A model generated the notes under the pieces. It was not told where the DNA came from and searched no databases. It saw nothing but the letters and a program-made list of their open reading frames with translations. From CAVQZA01 sp963718355 (GTDB lineage: Bacteria; Actinomycetota; Thermoleophilia; Gaiellales; Gaiellaceae), in NCBI GenBank assembly GCA_963718355.1, contig CAVQZA010000007.1, positions 62,001 through 126,000 of the forward strand: a DNA stretch of 64,000 bases, written 5' to 3'. Positions within the stretch are counted from its first letter, which is position 1, and every line of letters begins with the position of its first letter. Shown piece after piece: positions 32,592 through 41,474 of this stretch. Made by a program: the position numbers and the translations under genes.

Positions 32592-33313
32592 GAGCCCGTC
32601 TGCGGGCCGAAGCCCGCGTGGCGCGCCTGCATGAGGGTCAAGAGCTCGAAGCTCGCACGCGCCTTGGCGCCGCGAACGCGGTTGCGTAGCCGCGCTGGAG
32701 CCTTGTTCGCGAAGAACGTCAGGAGGACGACCCCGATGTCGCTCAGATCGGAGCGGTCGCTGAGTAGCTCGCGTGTCAGCTTCGTCGGACCGTGCCAGTT
32801 GTTCACCGTGTCGTGAATTGCGAGCCAGCCGCCGACCTCGAGACGCGGGAACCAGTCGTCGAAATCCTGTTTGACCGATTCGTAGCCGTGGTCGCCGTCG
32901 ATCCAGAGCATCCCGATCAGGTCCCCGGCGTACGTGGCGGAGATGTCGTGCGAGCGTCCCACCCGCGGATCGATTCGTTCTCGCAGTCCGCTCTGCTCGA
33001 TCATCTCGAAGTACGAAGCGCGCGCCTCCGGGTCCTCGTGCGGGTCGATCGAGATCACGTTGTACGGCGAGTGCGCGTCCTCGAGAGCCCTCGCCAGGCA
33101 CCACGTCGACCGTCCCTTGTAGGCGCCGATCTCGACCGCGTTGCCGAGCTTCGCCGTCCTGCGAGCCAGCACGTAGAGCAGGAGGCCCTCGCGCGGGTTG
33201 ATCAACCCGTCGATCGATTCGCCGTAAGCAAGGTCAGGGGCGAGCGCATCGGCCTCGCGGAGGAACGAGCGGTTGGCCGCGAAGAGCCGGTCGCTCCGCA
33301 ACCGCTCGGTCAT
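32588..33313 (-). CDS. Class I SAM methyltransferase (Methyltransf_24 type)
   Basis: A 241-residue protein. NAVEIGAYKGRSTWCLARAL (about residues 58-77) is motif I, VISIDPHEDPEARASYFEMI motif II, and MLWIDGDHGYESVKQDFDDWFPRLEVGGWLAIHDTVNNW the I-D-G-D-H metal-binding motif. It has the same architecture as the protein at 30900-31610 but is clearly diverged. ATGA overlap couples it to the NodZ-like gene upstream, so it may methylate the product of that transferase. This is inference from gene order. Confidence 0.8.
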   Translation of the reverse strand: MTERLRSDRLFAANRSFLREADALAPDLAYGESIDGLINPREGLLLYVLARRTAKLGNAVEIGAYKGRSTWCLARALEDAHSPYNVISIDPHEDPEARASYFEMIEQSGLRERIDPRVGRSHDISATYAGDLIGMLWIDGDHGYESVKQDFDDWFPRLEVGGWLAIHDTVNNWHGPTKLTRELLSDRSDLSDIGVVLLTFFANKAPARLRNRVRGAKARASFELLTLMQARHAGFGPQTGS

Positions 33314-34311
33314 TGCGTGCTGCGCCCGAGCCTGGTGAGTCGGCGCCGTGCGGCCTCCGTCAGGTGGCGCGAGCGGCTGCGTAGGAAGAGCGTCTCGATG
33401 TGAACCTGGTTTCCCCCGAAGCTGTCCGTCACGACGCGTGCGTACTGATTGAACAGCGAGTTGTTGTAGATCAGCGCATCACATCGCGCCAGCAGGAACA
33501 TGTCGGTGAGCGTAGCTACGATCGACACCCGCGCAGTCGCGGGATCGCCCGAGAAGCCGTAGGTGTCGCCAGTGTCCGGCGGTGGGTACAGGGAGCGGCG
33601 GGAGACGGCGTTCGGCAATCCGGCCAGGAGATCGCTCATCCACTGGGCATCCGTCGCGTAGAACACGACGACATCGTCGCGCGCACCTTTCGGGAGCGAC
33701 TTCACGCGTTGCCGCACGGCGCGTTCGATGACGCGCAGAAACCGCCGCCGGTTCTCGAAGATGGAGATGTCGACCCGGGACGCGTACGAGCCGCCCTTCC
33801 CGAAGTAGTGGCCGTTGCCGGTGCGGACGTTGACGGCGACCACCGGGGCGCCGTTCACCTGCTCGTCCCACCATGCGTCGGCTGTCGCCTGGATCTCGGG
33901 TGAGGGCCGGAGCTCGAGGTAAAAGTCGCGCAGGAGCCGGTGGCGCTCCGCCTCCGGGCCGGGATGGAGTCGGTCGAGACCGTGGTAGGGCTGGAGGACC
34001 ACGTGGGTCGCGTCCTCCGTCCGCTCGCCGGTTGCGAGCGCGCGCGCCTCACCGGGGGAGAGCCAGACCCGGCCGTAGTCCCCGACATCCGCCGGGGCAT
34101 AGACGACCTCGACGCCGGTCAGGCGCGGCGGCGCTTCGAAGAACTCCGTGAAGTAGTTGAGCTCGGGGTCGGGAAGCTGGCTCAGCCCGCGCCAGTCGAC
34201 GACGACGGAGCGGGAGACATTTCGGGCGAGCCAGAGGGCGCCGCCGAGGCTCGCGAGATTCGAGCCGACGTTGCTGTCCGGAAACGGCCTAGTCACGACG
34301 TAGCCGCTCAT
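33310..34311 (-). CDS. NodZ/GT23-like putative fucosyltransferase
   Basis: A 333-residue soluble protein. It begins YVVTRPFPDSNVGSNLASLGGALWLARNVSRSVVVDWRG, the N-terminal pattern of nodulation-type transferases that bring a GDP-sugar close to a Gly-rich loop. VVAVNVRTGNGHYFGKG (about residues 155-171) stands where NodZ/FUT8 have the H-x-R donor motif, and VVVFYATDAQWMSDLL then SIVATLTDMFLLARCDALIYNNSLFNQYARV (about 268-298) match the late donor-site region (S-x-F-S/N-x-A). The resemblance is by motif order only. Leaderless -10 eight bases before ATG 34311. Confidence 0.5.
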   Translation of the reverse strand: MSGYVVTRPFPDSNVGSNLASLGGALWLARNVSRSVVVDWRGLSQLPDPELNYFTEFFEAPPRLTGVEVVYAPADVGDYGRVWLSPGEARALATGERTEDATHVVLQPYHGLDRLHPGPEAERHRLLRDFYLELRPSPEIQATADAWWDEQVNGAPVVAVNVRTGNGHYFGKGGSYASRVDISIFENRRRFLRVIERAVRQRVKSLPKGARDDVVVFYATDAQWMSDLLAGLPNAVSRRSLYPPPDTGDTYGFSGDPATARVSIVATLTDMFLLARCDALIYNNSLFNQYARVVTDSFGGNQVHIETLFLRSRSRHLTEAARRRLTRLGRSTQ

Positions 34312-34319
34312 CCAGAGCG

Positions 34320-34325
34320 ATGGTA
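34320..34325 (-). promoter_or_regulatory. Candidate -10 (TACCAT) for NodZ-like gene at 34311
   Basis: TACCAT on the minus strand, 8 bases before ATG 34311. Confidence 0.5.
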
Positions 34326-34360
34326 TGCGATCGATAACACGCTCCGAACAGGCGCCCCGC

Positions 34361-34366
34361 TAGCAT
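34361..34366 (+). promoter_or_regulatory. Candidate leaderless -10 (TAGCAT) for carbamoyltransferase operon
   Basis: TAGCAT, 7 bases before TTG 34374; diverges from the 34320 element. It would drive the carbamoyltransferase, first ABC exporter and three GT4 genes. Confidence 0.5.
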
Positions 34367-34373
34367 CGTCTGC

Positions 34374-36101
34374 TTGACGGCGATCCTTGGACTCAACGCG
34401 TACCACGGCGATGCGGCGGCGGCTCTCGTGATCGACGGCGAGCTCGTCTCCGCCGCCGAGGAGGAGCGTTTCAACCGCGTCAAGCACTGCGCCGGCTTCC
34501 CGGCGCTCGCCGCCGCCTGGTGTCTCGCCGACGCGGGGCTCACCGTCGACGACCTCGACCACGTCGCCGTCTCGCGCGACCCGAAGGCGAACCTCGGCCG
34601 CAAGCTCCTGCGCACGATCCGCCACGGGGCCAGCGCGCGGTACCTGAAGTCGCGCCTCGACAACGCGGCGCGCATCCGCGACGTCGGCTCGGCGCTGACC
34701 GAGTCGCTCGGCGTCGAGTCGCTGCGCGCACAGGTCCACAACGTCGAGCACCATCAGGCTCACGTCGCGAGCGCATTCTTCGTCTCGCCGTTCGAGGACG
34801 CCGCGATCCTCTCCGTCGACGGCTTCGGGGACTTCGCCTCGACGATGCTCGCCGTCGGCCACGGCAACCGCTTCGAGGTGCTGGAGCGCGTCCTCTACCC
34901 GCACTCGCTCGGGATCTTCTACACCGCGGTCACGCAGTGGCTCGGCTTCCCGCACTACGGCGACGAGGGCAAGGTGATGGGCCTCGCGCCGTACGGCAAG
35001 CCGGTCTACGTCGCGAAGCTGCGCGAGCTCGTGCGCCTCGACGGCCCGCTGTTCACGCTCGGCCTCGACTACTTCACGCACGACAAGGAAGGCGTCGACA
35101 TGAACTGGGACGACGGCTCGCCGACGATCGGGCGGATCTACTCAGACCGGCTGATCGAGCTGTTCGGTGCCGCGCGCGAGCCCGACGGCGAGATCACGGC
35201 GCTCTACAACGATGTCGCAGCCTCGCTCCAGGCGATGCTCGAGGAGGCGTACCTGCACATCCTCGGCACGCTCTGGGAGCAGACGCACATCCCGAATCTC
35301 TGCCTCGCCGGCGGCGTCGCGCTGAACGCCGTCGCGAATGGCCGGATCCTGCCCGAGACGCCGTTCGAGGAGCTCTACGTCCAGCCGGCCGCGGGCGACT
35401 CCGGCACGGCGGTCGGCGCCGCGTTCTACGTCTGGAACCAGGTGCTCAGAAAGCCGCGCGGCTTCGTGATGGAGCATGCGTTCACCGGGCCGCAGTTCAC
35501 GGATGTCGAGATCGAGTCGGCGCTCACAGCAGCGGGCCTGCACGGCGACCGGCTCGACGACGACGCGCTCTTCTCAACGGTCGCCGAGAGCATCGCCGAC
35601 GGCAACGTCGTGGGCTGGTTCCAGGGCCGCATGGAGTTCGGCCCGCGCGCCCTCGGCCACCGCTCGATCGTCACCGATCCGCGGCGCACCGACATGAAGG
35701 ACATCCTCAACGCGCGGATCAAGCACCGCGAGCCGTTCCGGCCGTTCGCGCCGTCGATCCTCGCCGAGAAGACCGGCGAGTGGTTCGACCAGAGCTATCC
35801 GTCGCCGTTCATGGTGCTCGTCTACAAGACGTTGACCGACAAGCGCGACAAGATTCCGGCGGTGAACCACATCGACGACACGGGGCGGGTGCAGAGCGTC
35901 GATGCCCGCGTCCAGCCGCGCTACCACCGGCTGATCAGCGAGTTCGAGCAGCGCACCGGCGTCCCCGTGCTCCTGAACACGTCGTTCAACGAGAACGAGC
36001 CGATCGTGATGAGCCCCGCCGACGCCGTCGACACCTTCCAGAAGACGCGGATGGACCTGCTCGTGCTCGGCAACCACGTGGTTCGGCGGAACGGTGGCTG
36101 A
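34374..36101 (+). CDS. Carbamoyltransferase, NodU/CmcH/TobZ family
   Basis: A 575-residue enzyme that makes carbamoyl-adenylate from carbamoyl phosphate and ATP and passes the carbamoyl group to a hydroxyl. AILGLNAYHGDAAAALVIDGELVSAAEEERFNRVKHC starts the Kae1-like domain. VEHHQAHVASAFF (about residue 124) carries the two metal His residues, ILSVDGFGDFAST the ASKHA phosphate loop, and GPRALGHRSIVTDPR (about 422) begins the C-terminal YrdC-like-accompanying domain of the NodU family. FRPFAPSIL and LLNTSFNENEPIV are also typical. TTG start, set by its -10. It lies directly before an ABC exporter, so it probably carbamoylates the exported glycan. Confidence 0.9.
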   Translation: MTAILGLNAYHGDAAAALVIDGELVSAAEEERFNRVKHCAGFPALAAAWCLADAGLTVDDLDHVAVSRDPKANLGRKLLRTIRHGASARYLKSRLDNAARIRDVGSALTESLGVESLRAQVHNVEHHQAHVASAFFVSPFEDAAILSVDGFGDFASTMLAVGHGNRFEVLERVLYPHSLGIFYTAVTQWLGFPHYGDEGKVMGLAPYGKPVYVAKLRELVRLDGPLFTLGLDYFTHDKEGVDMNWDDGSPTIGRIYSDRLIELFGAAREPDGEITALYNDVAASLQAMLEEAYLHILGTLWEQTHIPNLCLAGGVALNAVANGRILPETPFEELYVQPAAGDSGTAVGAAFYVWNQVLRKPRGFVMEHAFTGPQFTDVEIESALTAAGLHGDRLDDDALFSTVAESIADGNVVGWFQGRMEFGPRALGHRSIVTDPRRTDMKDILNARIKHREPFRPFAPSILAEKTGEWFDQSYPSPFMVLVYKTLTDKRDKIPAVNHIDDTGRVQSVDARVQPRYHRLISEFEQRTGVPVLLNTSFNENEPIVMSPADAVDTFQKTRMDLLVLGNHVVRRNGG

Positions 36102-36954
36102 CGTCGTGAGCACGGCCCCGGCCCCGGCCGTGCGGACCGTCCGGAGGATCCAGCCCTCCCGCGGGCTGATCGGAATCGACCTGCCGGAGCTGTGGAACTA
36201 CCGCGAGCTCCTCTTCCATCTGATCTGGCGGGACGTGAAGGCCCGTTACAAGCAGACCTTCCTCGGCTCGTTCTGGGCGATCTTCCGCCCGTTCATCTCG
36301 ATGGTGATCATGAGCGTGGTCTTCGGGCGCCTTGCCGGGATCACCTCCGGCTCCGACGTGCCGTATCCACTCTTTCTGTTCAGCGGCGTCCTGCTCTGGA
36401 CGTATTTCTCGTCGAACATCTCCGGCGGCAGCGCGAGCATGGCGGGCGCGAGCGGCTTGATTTCGAAGGCGTACTTCCCCCGGCTCTTCGTCCCGTTCGC
36501 TGCCGTGGCGACACCGCTCGTCGACTTCGCGCTTTCGCTCTTTGTGCTGATTGGGCTCTACGCCTGGTACATGTTCTTGCCGCCCTGGCAGATCGTGACG
36601 ATGCCGTTCTTTCTGGCGCTGACGCTTCTCATCGGGTTCGGGATCTCGCTCTGGCTCGCGCCGGTGACCGTGCGCTACCGGGACATCCCGTTCGCACTCC
36701 CGTTCCTGCTTCAGCTCTGGATGTACGCGACGCCGATCATCTACCCCGTGACCCTCGTTTCGCCGCACTGGCGCTGGGTGCTCTCGCTCAACCCGATGAC
36801 CGGCGCCACCGAGGGCTTCCGGTGGGCGCTCCTCGGGGGCGCACCGCCGGGATACGGAGCGGTCGGAGCCAGCGTCCTGATCGCGGCCGGGCTCGTCGTC
36901 AGCGGGCTCTTCTCCTTCCGGCGCGCCGAGCGGACGCTCGTCGACCTCATCTGA
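36094..36954 (+). CDS. wzm: ABC-2 polysaccharide export permease (Wzm-like)
   Basis: A 286-residue permease with six transmembrane segments. The amphipathic N-terminus IDLPELWNYRELLFHLIWRDVKARYKQTFLGSFWAIF is the signature of Wzm/TagG permeases. Membrane segments follow, and WLAPVTVRYRDIPFALPFLLQLWMYATPIIYPV is the conserved C-terminal part. It would carry a lipid-linked glycan across the membrane with the ATPase encoded next. GTG 36094 overlaps the carbamoyltransferase stop by 8 bases; GTG 36106 is an alternative. Similar in plan to the permease at 42241. Confidence 0.9.
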   Translation: MADVVSTAPAPAVRTVRRIQPSRGLIGIDLPELWNYRELLFHLIWRDVKARYKQTFLGSFWAIFRPFISMVIMSVVFGRLAGITSGSDVPYPLFLFSGVLLWTYFSSNISGGSASMAGASGLISKAYFPRLFVPFAAVATPLVDFALSLFVLIGLYAWYMFLPPWQIVTMPFFLALTLLIGFGISLWLAPVTVRYRDIPFALPFLLQLWMYATPIIYPVTLVSPHWRWVLSLNPMTGATEGFRWALLGGAPPGYGAVGASVLIAAGLVVSGLFSFRRAERTLVDLI

Positions 36955-36955
36955 G

Positions 36956-38233
36956 ATGACCGAGTTCGCCATCCATGCGGAGAACCTCTCCAAGCGCTTT
37001 GCGATCGGGCAGCTCGAGGGCGGATACGGGCTGGCCCGGCGGCTCGTCTCGCGCCAGGACAGGCGCACCGAGCTCTGGGCGCTGCGCGACGTGACCTTCG
37101 AGGTCCCGGAGGGCCAGGCGATGGCCATCGTCGGCCGTAACGGCGCGGGGAAGTCCACGCTCCTGAAGCTTCTCGCCAGGATCACCGAGCCGACGGCGGG
37201 CTACGCCGACATCCGGGGACGCGTCGGAGCGCTGCTCGAGGTGGGCACGGGCTTTCACCCCGAGCTCACCGGTCGCGAGAACGTCTTCCTGAACGGCGGC
37301 ATCCTCGGCATGCGCAAGGCCGAGGTGGCGCGGAAGTTCGACGACATCGTGGACTTCTCGGGGGTAGCACGATTCATCGACACGCCGGTCAAGCGCTACT
37401 CGAGCGGGATGTATGTGCGGCTCGCGTTCGCGGTCGCCGCGTTCCTCGAGCCCGAGATCCTGATCGTCGACGAGGTGCTGGCGGTCGGCGACGCGGAGTT
37501 CCAGAAGCGCTGCCTCGGCCGGATGAGCGAAGTCGCGCGGGACGGCCGCACCGTCCTCTTCGTCAGCCACAACATGCAGGCGGTCGCGCGCCTGTGCCAG
37601 CAGGCGATCCTGCTGGAGGGCGGGAAGCTGGTCGATCAGGGCGATGTCGAGAGCGTGGTTCGGCGCTACCTCGCTTCGGTCGACACTTCGGACCTCGGTC
37701 GCCGCCGGTGGGGCGAGGACGCCGCGATCCGGGCCGGTAATGACGTCTGCCGGCTGCGTGAGGCCCGCGTGACGGAGGAGCTCGGCGAGCTCGCGACAAC
37801 GTTTCTCAGCAGCCAGCCGGTCGTGGTCACGATCGAGTTCGACCTGCTCAGGACTGACCCGGCGTTCACGGCCGGGTTCGACCTGGTCACCATCGACGGC
37901 GCGGTGGTGTTCCGCTCGTCGTATACCGACGCGCCCGAGGCGAGTCGGCCGCGCCTGATCGAGGGCCCCAACGCGATCCGCTGCGAGATTCCCGCGGGCC
38001 TGCTCAACTCCGGCCGCTACGGCATCAACATCCACATGCAGCTCCACAACTCGCAGCTGCTCGTCGCCGAAGTAGGCGCGCTCGGGTTCGACGTCGTCGC
38101 CGACCACGGCGAGTCCCTGTTCCTCAACTCTCAGGGACGGCCCGGGGTGGTCGCGCCGATCCTCGCCTGGAGCGCCGTCGAGCCGGGCGTCGGCGAGAGC
38201 GAGGTCAGCCCGATTCCACTTCGCTCGGCGTGA
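36956..38233 (+). CDS. wzt: ABC exporter ATPase with C-terminal carbohydrate-binding-type domain (Wzt-like)
   Basis: A 425-residue ATPase. Walker A is GRNGAGKST (60-68), the Gly-rich region GTGFHPELTGRENVFLNG is typical of Wzt/TagH, the signature is YSSGM (about 147-151) and Walker B EILIVDEVLAVGD; the switch His is in FVSHNM. The C-terminal domain (about 250-425) resembles the Wzt C-terminal beta-sandwich that recognises the chemically capped end of a finished O-polysaccharide. One base after the permease stop. The end-group could be the methyl or carbamoyl decoration encoded nearby; that is inference. Confidence 0.9.
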   Translation: MTEFAIHAENLSKRFAIGQLEGGYGLARRLVSRQDRRTELWALRDVTFEVPEGQAMAIVGRNGAGKSTLLKLLARITEPTAGYADIRGRVGALLEVGTGFHPELTGRENVFLNGGILGMRKAEVARKFDDIVDFSGVARFIDTPVKRYSSGMYVRLAFAVAAFLEPEILIVDEVLAVGDAEFQKRCLGRMSEVARDGRTVLFVSHNMQAVARLCQQAILLEGGKLVDQGDVESVVRRYLASVDTSDLGRRRWGEDAAIRAGNDVCRLREARVTEELGELATTFLSSQPVVVTIEFDLLRTDPAFTAGFDLVTIDGAVVFRSSYTDAPEASRPRLIEGPNAIRCEIPAGLLNSGRYGINIHMQLHNSQLLVAEVGALGFDVVADHGESLFLNSQGRPGVVAPILAWSAVEPGVGESEVSPIPLRSA

Positions 38234-39264
38234 TCCGAGCCGCGCTGCGGCCCGTGGCGAGGCCTGCGAAGCGTGCCGCCTGGCGGTTTCGCCTCGAGCG
38301 CGACGTGCGGCGGGCGCGCCTCACGGGCGCCGACCTCGCGGTGTTTCACGACTTCGCGCCGCCGCCCGCGGGAGGGGCGAATCAGTCGCTGAGCGCGCTG
38401 CTCCGCGAGCTCGACCGGCGCGGTGTGCGGGTCGAGCGCAACGTGATCTCGCCGGCCACCCGCGCGTGTCTCTTCAACTCGTTCAACTTCGACGTCGAGC
38501 GGCTCGAGCTGCTCGCCCGCCGGGTTCAGGGCGTGCGCATGGTGCACCGGGTAGGCGCGGTCACGTCGCTGTACCGCGGCTACGACGACGGCACCGACGC
38601 GATGACGGCCGCGGTCAACGCTCGGCTTGCCGGCGCGACGATCGCGATCTCGCGCGCGACGATCGAGATGTACCGCTCCATCGGGATCGAGCTGGTGGCG
38701 CCGCGGGTGATCCACAACGCGCTCGACCCCGCGATCTTCAATCCGCGCGGCCGCGTCGCGTTCTCCCCCGATCGCCCGCTTCGCCTGATCTCGTCGAGCT
38801 GGTCGGACAACCCGCGCAAGGGTGGGCCGACCTATCGCTGGCTCGAGGATCACCTCGACTGGGACCGATTCGAGTTCACGTTCGTCGGCAACACGTCGAC
38901 GCCGTTCGAGCGGATCCGTCACGTCCCACCGGTGCCCTCGGCAGAGCTCGCTGCGCTGCTCCGACAGCACGACATCTTCGTCACCGCGACCGAGCACGAC
39001 GCGTACTCGAACGCGCTCGTCGAGGCGCTCTCCTGCGGGCTCCCCGCCGTGTACCTCGACAGCGGCGGCAGCGGCGAGGCGGTGAAGGAGGCCGGCTTCG
39101 GCTTTCGCGATCGCGAGGAGATCCCCGGGCTCCTCGATCGGCTTGCCGACGAGTACGAGGCGCGCCGGGCGCTGATCTCGCTGCCCTCGCTCGCGGAGAT
39201 CGCGGACCAGTACCTCCAGGCGCTGGGGCTGGACGAGTTCGTCGAGGGCGCGGATGGCGGCTAG
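38230..39264 (+). CDS. Glycosyltransferase, GT4-like
   Basis: A 344-residue GT-B protein. It opens with a basic stretch, then LAVFHDFAPPPAGGANQSLSALLRELDRRG (about residues 38-67), the GG-x-N acceptor loop. VIHNALDPAIFNPRG is the linker, LRLISSSWSDNPRKGGPTYRWLEDHLDW the donor-domain opening, and TEHDAYSNALVEALSCGLPAVYLDSGGSGE the E-x7-E donor block. GTG 38230 overlaps the ATPase stop (GTGA). The last 11 bases overlap the next glycosyltransferase gene. A transferase for the glycan exported by the adjacent ABC system is likely. Confidence 0.85.
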   Translation: MIRAALRPVARPAKRAAWRFRLERDVRRARLTGADLAVFHDFAPPPAGGANQSLSALLRELDRRGVRVERNVISPATRACLFNSFNFDVERLELLARRVQGVRMVHRVGAVTSLYRGYDDGTDAMTAAVNARLAGATIAISRATIEMYRSIGIELVAPRVIHNALDPAIFNPRGRVAFSPDRPLRLISSSWSDNPRKGGPTYRWLEDHLDWDRFEFTFVGNTSTPFERIRHVPPVPSAELAALLRQHDIFVTATEHDAYSNALVEALSCGLPAVYLDSGGSGEAVKEAGFGFRDREEIPGLLDRLADEYEARRALISLPSLAEIADQYLQALGLDEFVEGADGG

Positions 39265-40349
39265 CGCGCTGCGCCCGCTCGCGCGCCGCGTCGGGGCGGT
39301 CGTCACGCGTCGATGGGCGCCGCACTCGCACCTCTTCCTCGTCGAGGAAGGGGCCGGCTGGGTGATCGACCACGAGCTGCGCGCGATCGGCGACACGGCC
39401 CGCGCGCTGGGGATTCCCGTCGCGGACCGGCGCCTGCTGCTCGGCTCGCGCGGGCAGGCGGCCTTCTACGGCAGCCAGTTCGCGCTGCTCGGTGGACCGT
39501 GGAGCCCCGCGCCGCACCGGCTCGGTGTCGCGTACTACCACGGCGTCCCCGGATCACCGGGGATGCCCGAGTTCGACGTCTGCTACCAGTCGCTCTGCGA
39601 CCACAAGGACGAGCTCGACCGGGTGCTCGTGTCGCACAGCGAGATCGAGTCGGTCGTGCTCGGCAGCGGTATCGAGCCGTCCAGGGTCGTGCGGATCCCG
39701 ATCGGGATCGAGCCGTCGTACTTCTCGCCGCAGACGCCGGCGACGCGTGCGGAGGCCCGCGCGGAGCTCGGCCTGCCTGCGGACGCGTTCGTCGTCGGGT
39801 CGTTCCAGAAGGACGGCGTCGGCTTCGGCGACGGGCTCGAGCCGAAGCTGATCAAGGGACCCGACCTGCTCGTCGAGGCCCTCGGGCTGCTGCACGGGAC
39901 AGGTCGCCGGGCTCCACGTTCTCCTCGCCGGGCCTGCCCGCGGCTACGTCGTGGCAGGGCTCGAGCGGCTCGGAATCCCGTATACGCACCGGCTCGTCGA
40001 GCACTACGACCGGATCGGCCGGCTGTACCAGGCCCTCGACGCGTACGTCGTCTCGTCGCGGCAGGAGGGCGGCCCCAAGGGGCTGTTCGAGGCGATGGCG
40101 AGCGGCGTTCCCGTCGTCACGACACGCGTCGGACAGGCGATGGACCTCGTCCGCCACGGCGAGAACGCGTGGCTGGTGGACGTCGGCGACGTCGAGGGGC
40201 TCGCGGGCCGGCTGGCGCACGTTGCCGGGCGTCCTGCGGAGCTGCCGCGGGTCGTCGAGGCCGGTCTCGAGACGGCGGCCGCCAACACCTACGAGGCGCA
40301 GCGGCCGCTGTGGCGCTCGTTCTTCGACGGGTTCGTCGAGTCGCGATGA
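39254..40349 (+). CDS. Glycosyltransferase family 4 (one frameshift)
   Basis: A GT4 enzyme of about 364 residues after repair. The N-terminal part (39254 to about 39896) ends in IKGPDLLVEALGLLHG; the continuation in another frame is QVAGLHVLLAGPARGYVVAGLERLGIPY then SSRQEGGPKGLFEAMASGVPVVTTRVGQAMDLV. Removing one G from GGG at 39896-39898 joins them in the order every GT4 has (KGPDLLV, HVLLAGP, E-x7-E block). The N-terminal IPIGIEPSYFSPQ is the linker. One extra base makes this look like a read error. Overlaps the preceding GT4 stop by 11 bases. Confidence 0.75.
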
Positions 40350-40364
40350 GGGTGCCCTGGAGCA

Positions 40365-41474
40365 GTGCGTGCGCCGGTGCGCCGTGCGCGGAACGCGTTG
40401 GCCGCGGCGAGGTTCGACGCCCGCGAGCGGCCGCGTCACCGCGAGATCGCCGCGACGGCGCCGCGCTCGGGCGAGCTCGCCGTTTCGTACGGCGTCGACT
40501 GGATGCCGGGCGGGGGCGAGGTCGTCACGGGCGGCGCGGTCAAGTTCCAGGTCCTGCACGAAGCGCTGCCGAATGCGCCGCGCGACTTCAACGTGCTCTA
40601 CCTCGGGTCGAGCAGCATGCCGCTCGACGCGCCTGCGCTCGTCCGGCTGACGCGGCGCCGTGGCGCGGTCTTCGCCTGGAACCAGAACGGCGTCGCCTAC
40701 CCGGGCTGGTACGGCGACGGCTTCGAGCTCGTCAACGCGCCCCGCGCTCGGCTGCTGCACGAGGCCGACCACGTCTTCTTCCAGACCGAGTTCTGCAAGC
40801 TCGGTGCCGATCGCTATTACGGCGAGCGCGAGGGGCCGTGGGAGATCCTGAACAACCCGGTCGACACCGCACGCTTCGCGCCGCTGCCCGAGCGTCCGAG
40901 CCGTCCGCTGACGCTGCTCCTCGGCGGCGGCCAGTACCAGCGCTACCGGCTCGAGACGGCGCTGGAGACGCTCGCGCAGCTCCGGCAGGAACGCGTCGAT
41001 GCGAGGCTGCTCGTAGCCGGTGCGCTGTCGTTTGCCCCCGACGGCCTTGCACAGGCCGCCGCCCTGGCGCGCCGCTTCGGCATCGACGACGCCGTCGAGC
41101 TGCTCGGCCCGTATTCGCAGGCCGACGCGCCCGCGCTGATGCAGCGCGCCGACGTCCTGCTGCACACCAAGTACAACGATCCGTGCCCCACGGTCGTTCT
41201 CGAGGCCATGGCTTCGGGGCTCCCGGTCGTCTACTCGGCGAGCGGCGGCGTCCCCGAGCTCGTCGGCGAGGACGCCGGAGTCGGCGTCGCCGCGCCGGTG
41301 GACTGGGATCGCGACCATCCGCCCGCCGCCGCGGAGCTCGCCGCGGCCGTTCTCACGGTGACCGAGCGGCTCGACGAGCGCGCCGACGCCGCCCGCCGCC
41401 GCGCGGTCGAGCGCTTCGACGCAGGAGCGTGGGTCGAGCGCCATCGCGAAGTGTTTGCGAGGCTGGTGCGATGA
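40365..41474 (+). CDS. Glycosyltransferase family 4
   Basis: A 369-residue GT-B transferase. VSYGVDWMPGGGEVVTGGAVKFQVLHEA (about residues 41-68) is the N-terminal Gly-rich loop. FNVLYLGSSSMPLDA, FAWNQNGVAYPGWYG, EILNNPVDTARFAPLP (linker), LTLLLGGGQYQRYRLETAL, LLGPYSQADAPALMQRADVLLHTKYNDPCPTVVLEAMASGLPVVYSASGG (donor block) complete it. The track start is GTG 40365. An ATG at 40346 overlapping the previous stop reads into a different frame, so a further missed indel at the 5' end is possible. ATGA overlap with the following methyltransferase. Confidence 0.88.
   Translation: MRAPVRRARNALAAARFDARERPRHREIAATAPRSGELAVSYGVDWMPGGGEVVTGGAVKFQVLHEALPNAPRDFNVLYLGSSSMPLDAPALVRLTRRRGAVFAWNQNGVAYPGWYGDGFELVNAPRARLLHEADHVFFQTEFCKLGADRYYGEREGPWEILNNPVDTARFAPLPERPSRPLTLLLGGGQYQRYRLETALETLAQLRQERVDARLLVAGALSFAPDGLAQAAALARRFGIDDAVELLGPYSQADAPALMQRADVLLHTKYNDPCPTVVLEAMASGLPVVYSASGGVPELVGEDAGVGVAAPVDWDRDHPPAAAELAAAVLTVTERLDERADAARRRAVERFDAGAWVERHREVFARLVR

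Noticed and set aside
40346..40365. ATG 40346 (ATGA overlap) as the start of the GT4 at 40365
   Set aside because: It reads in another frame and would require one more frameshift; I kept GTG 40365 but mention the doubt in the entry.
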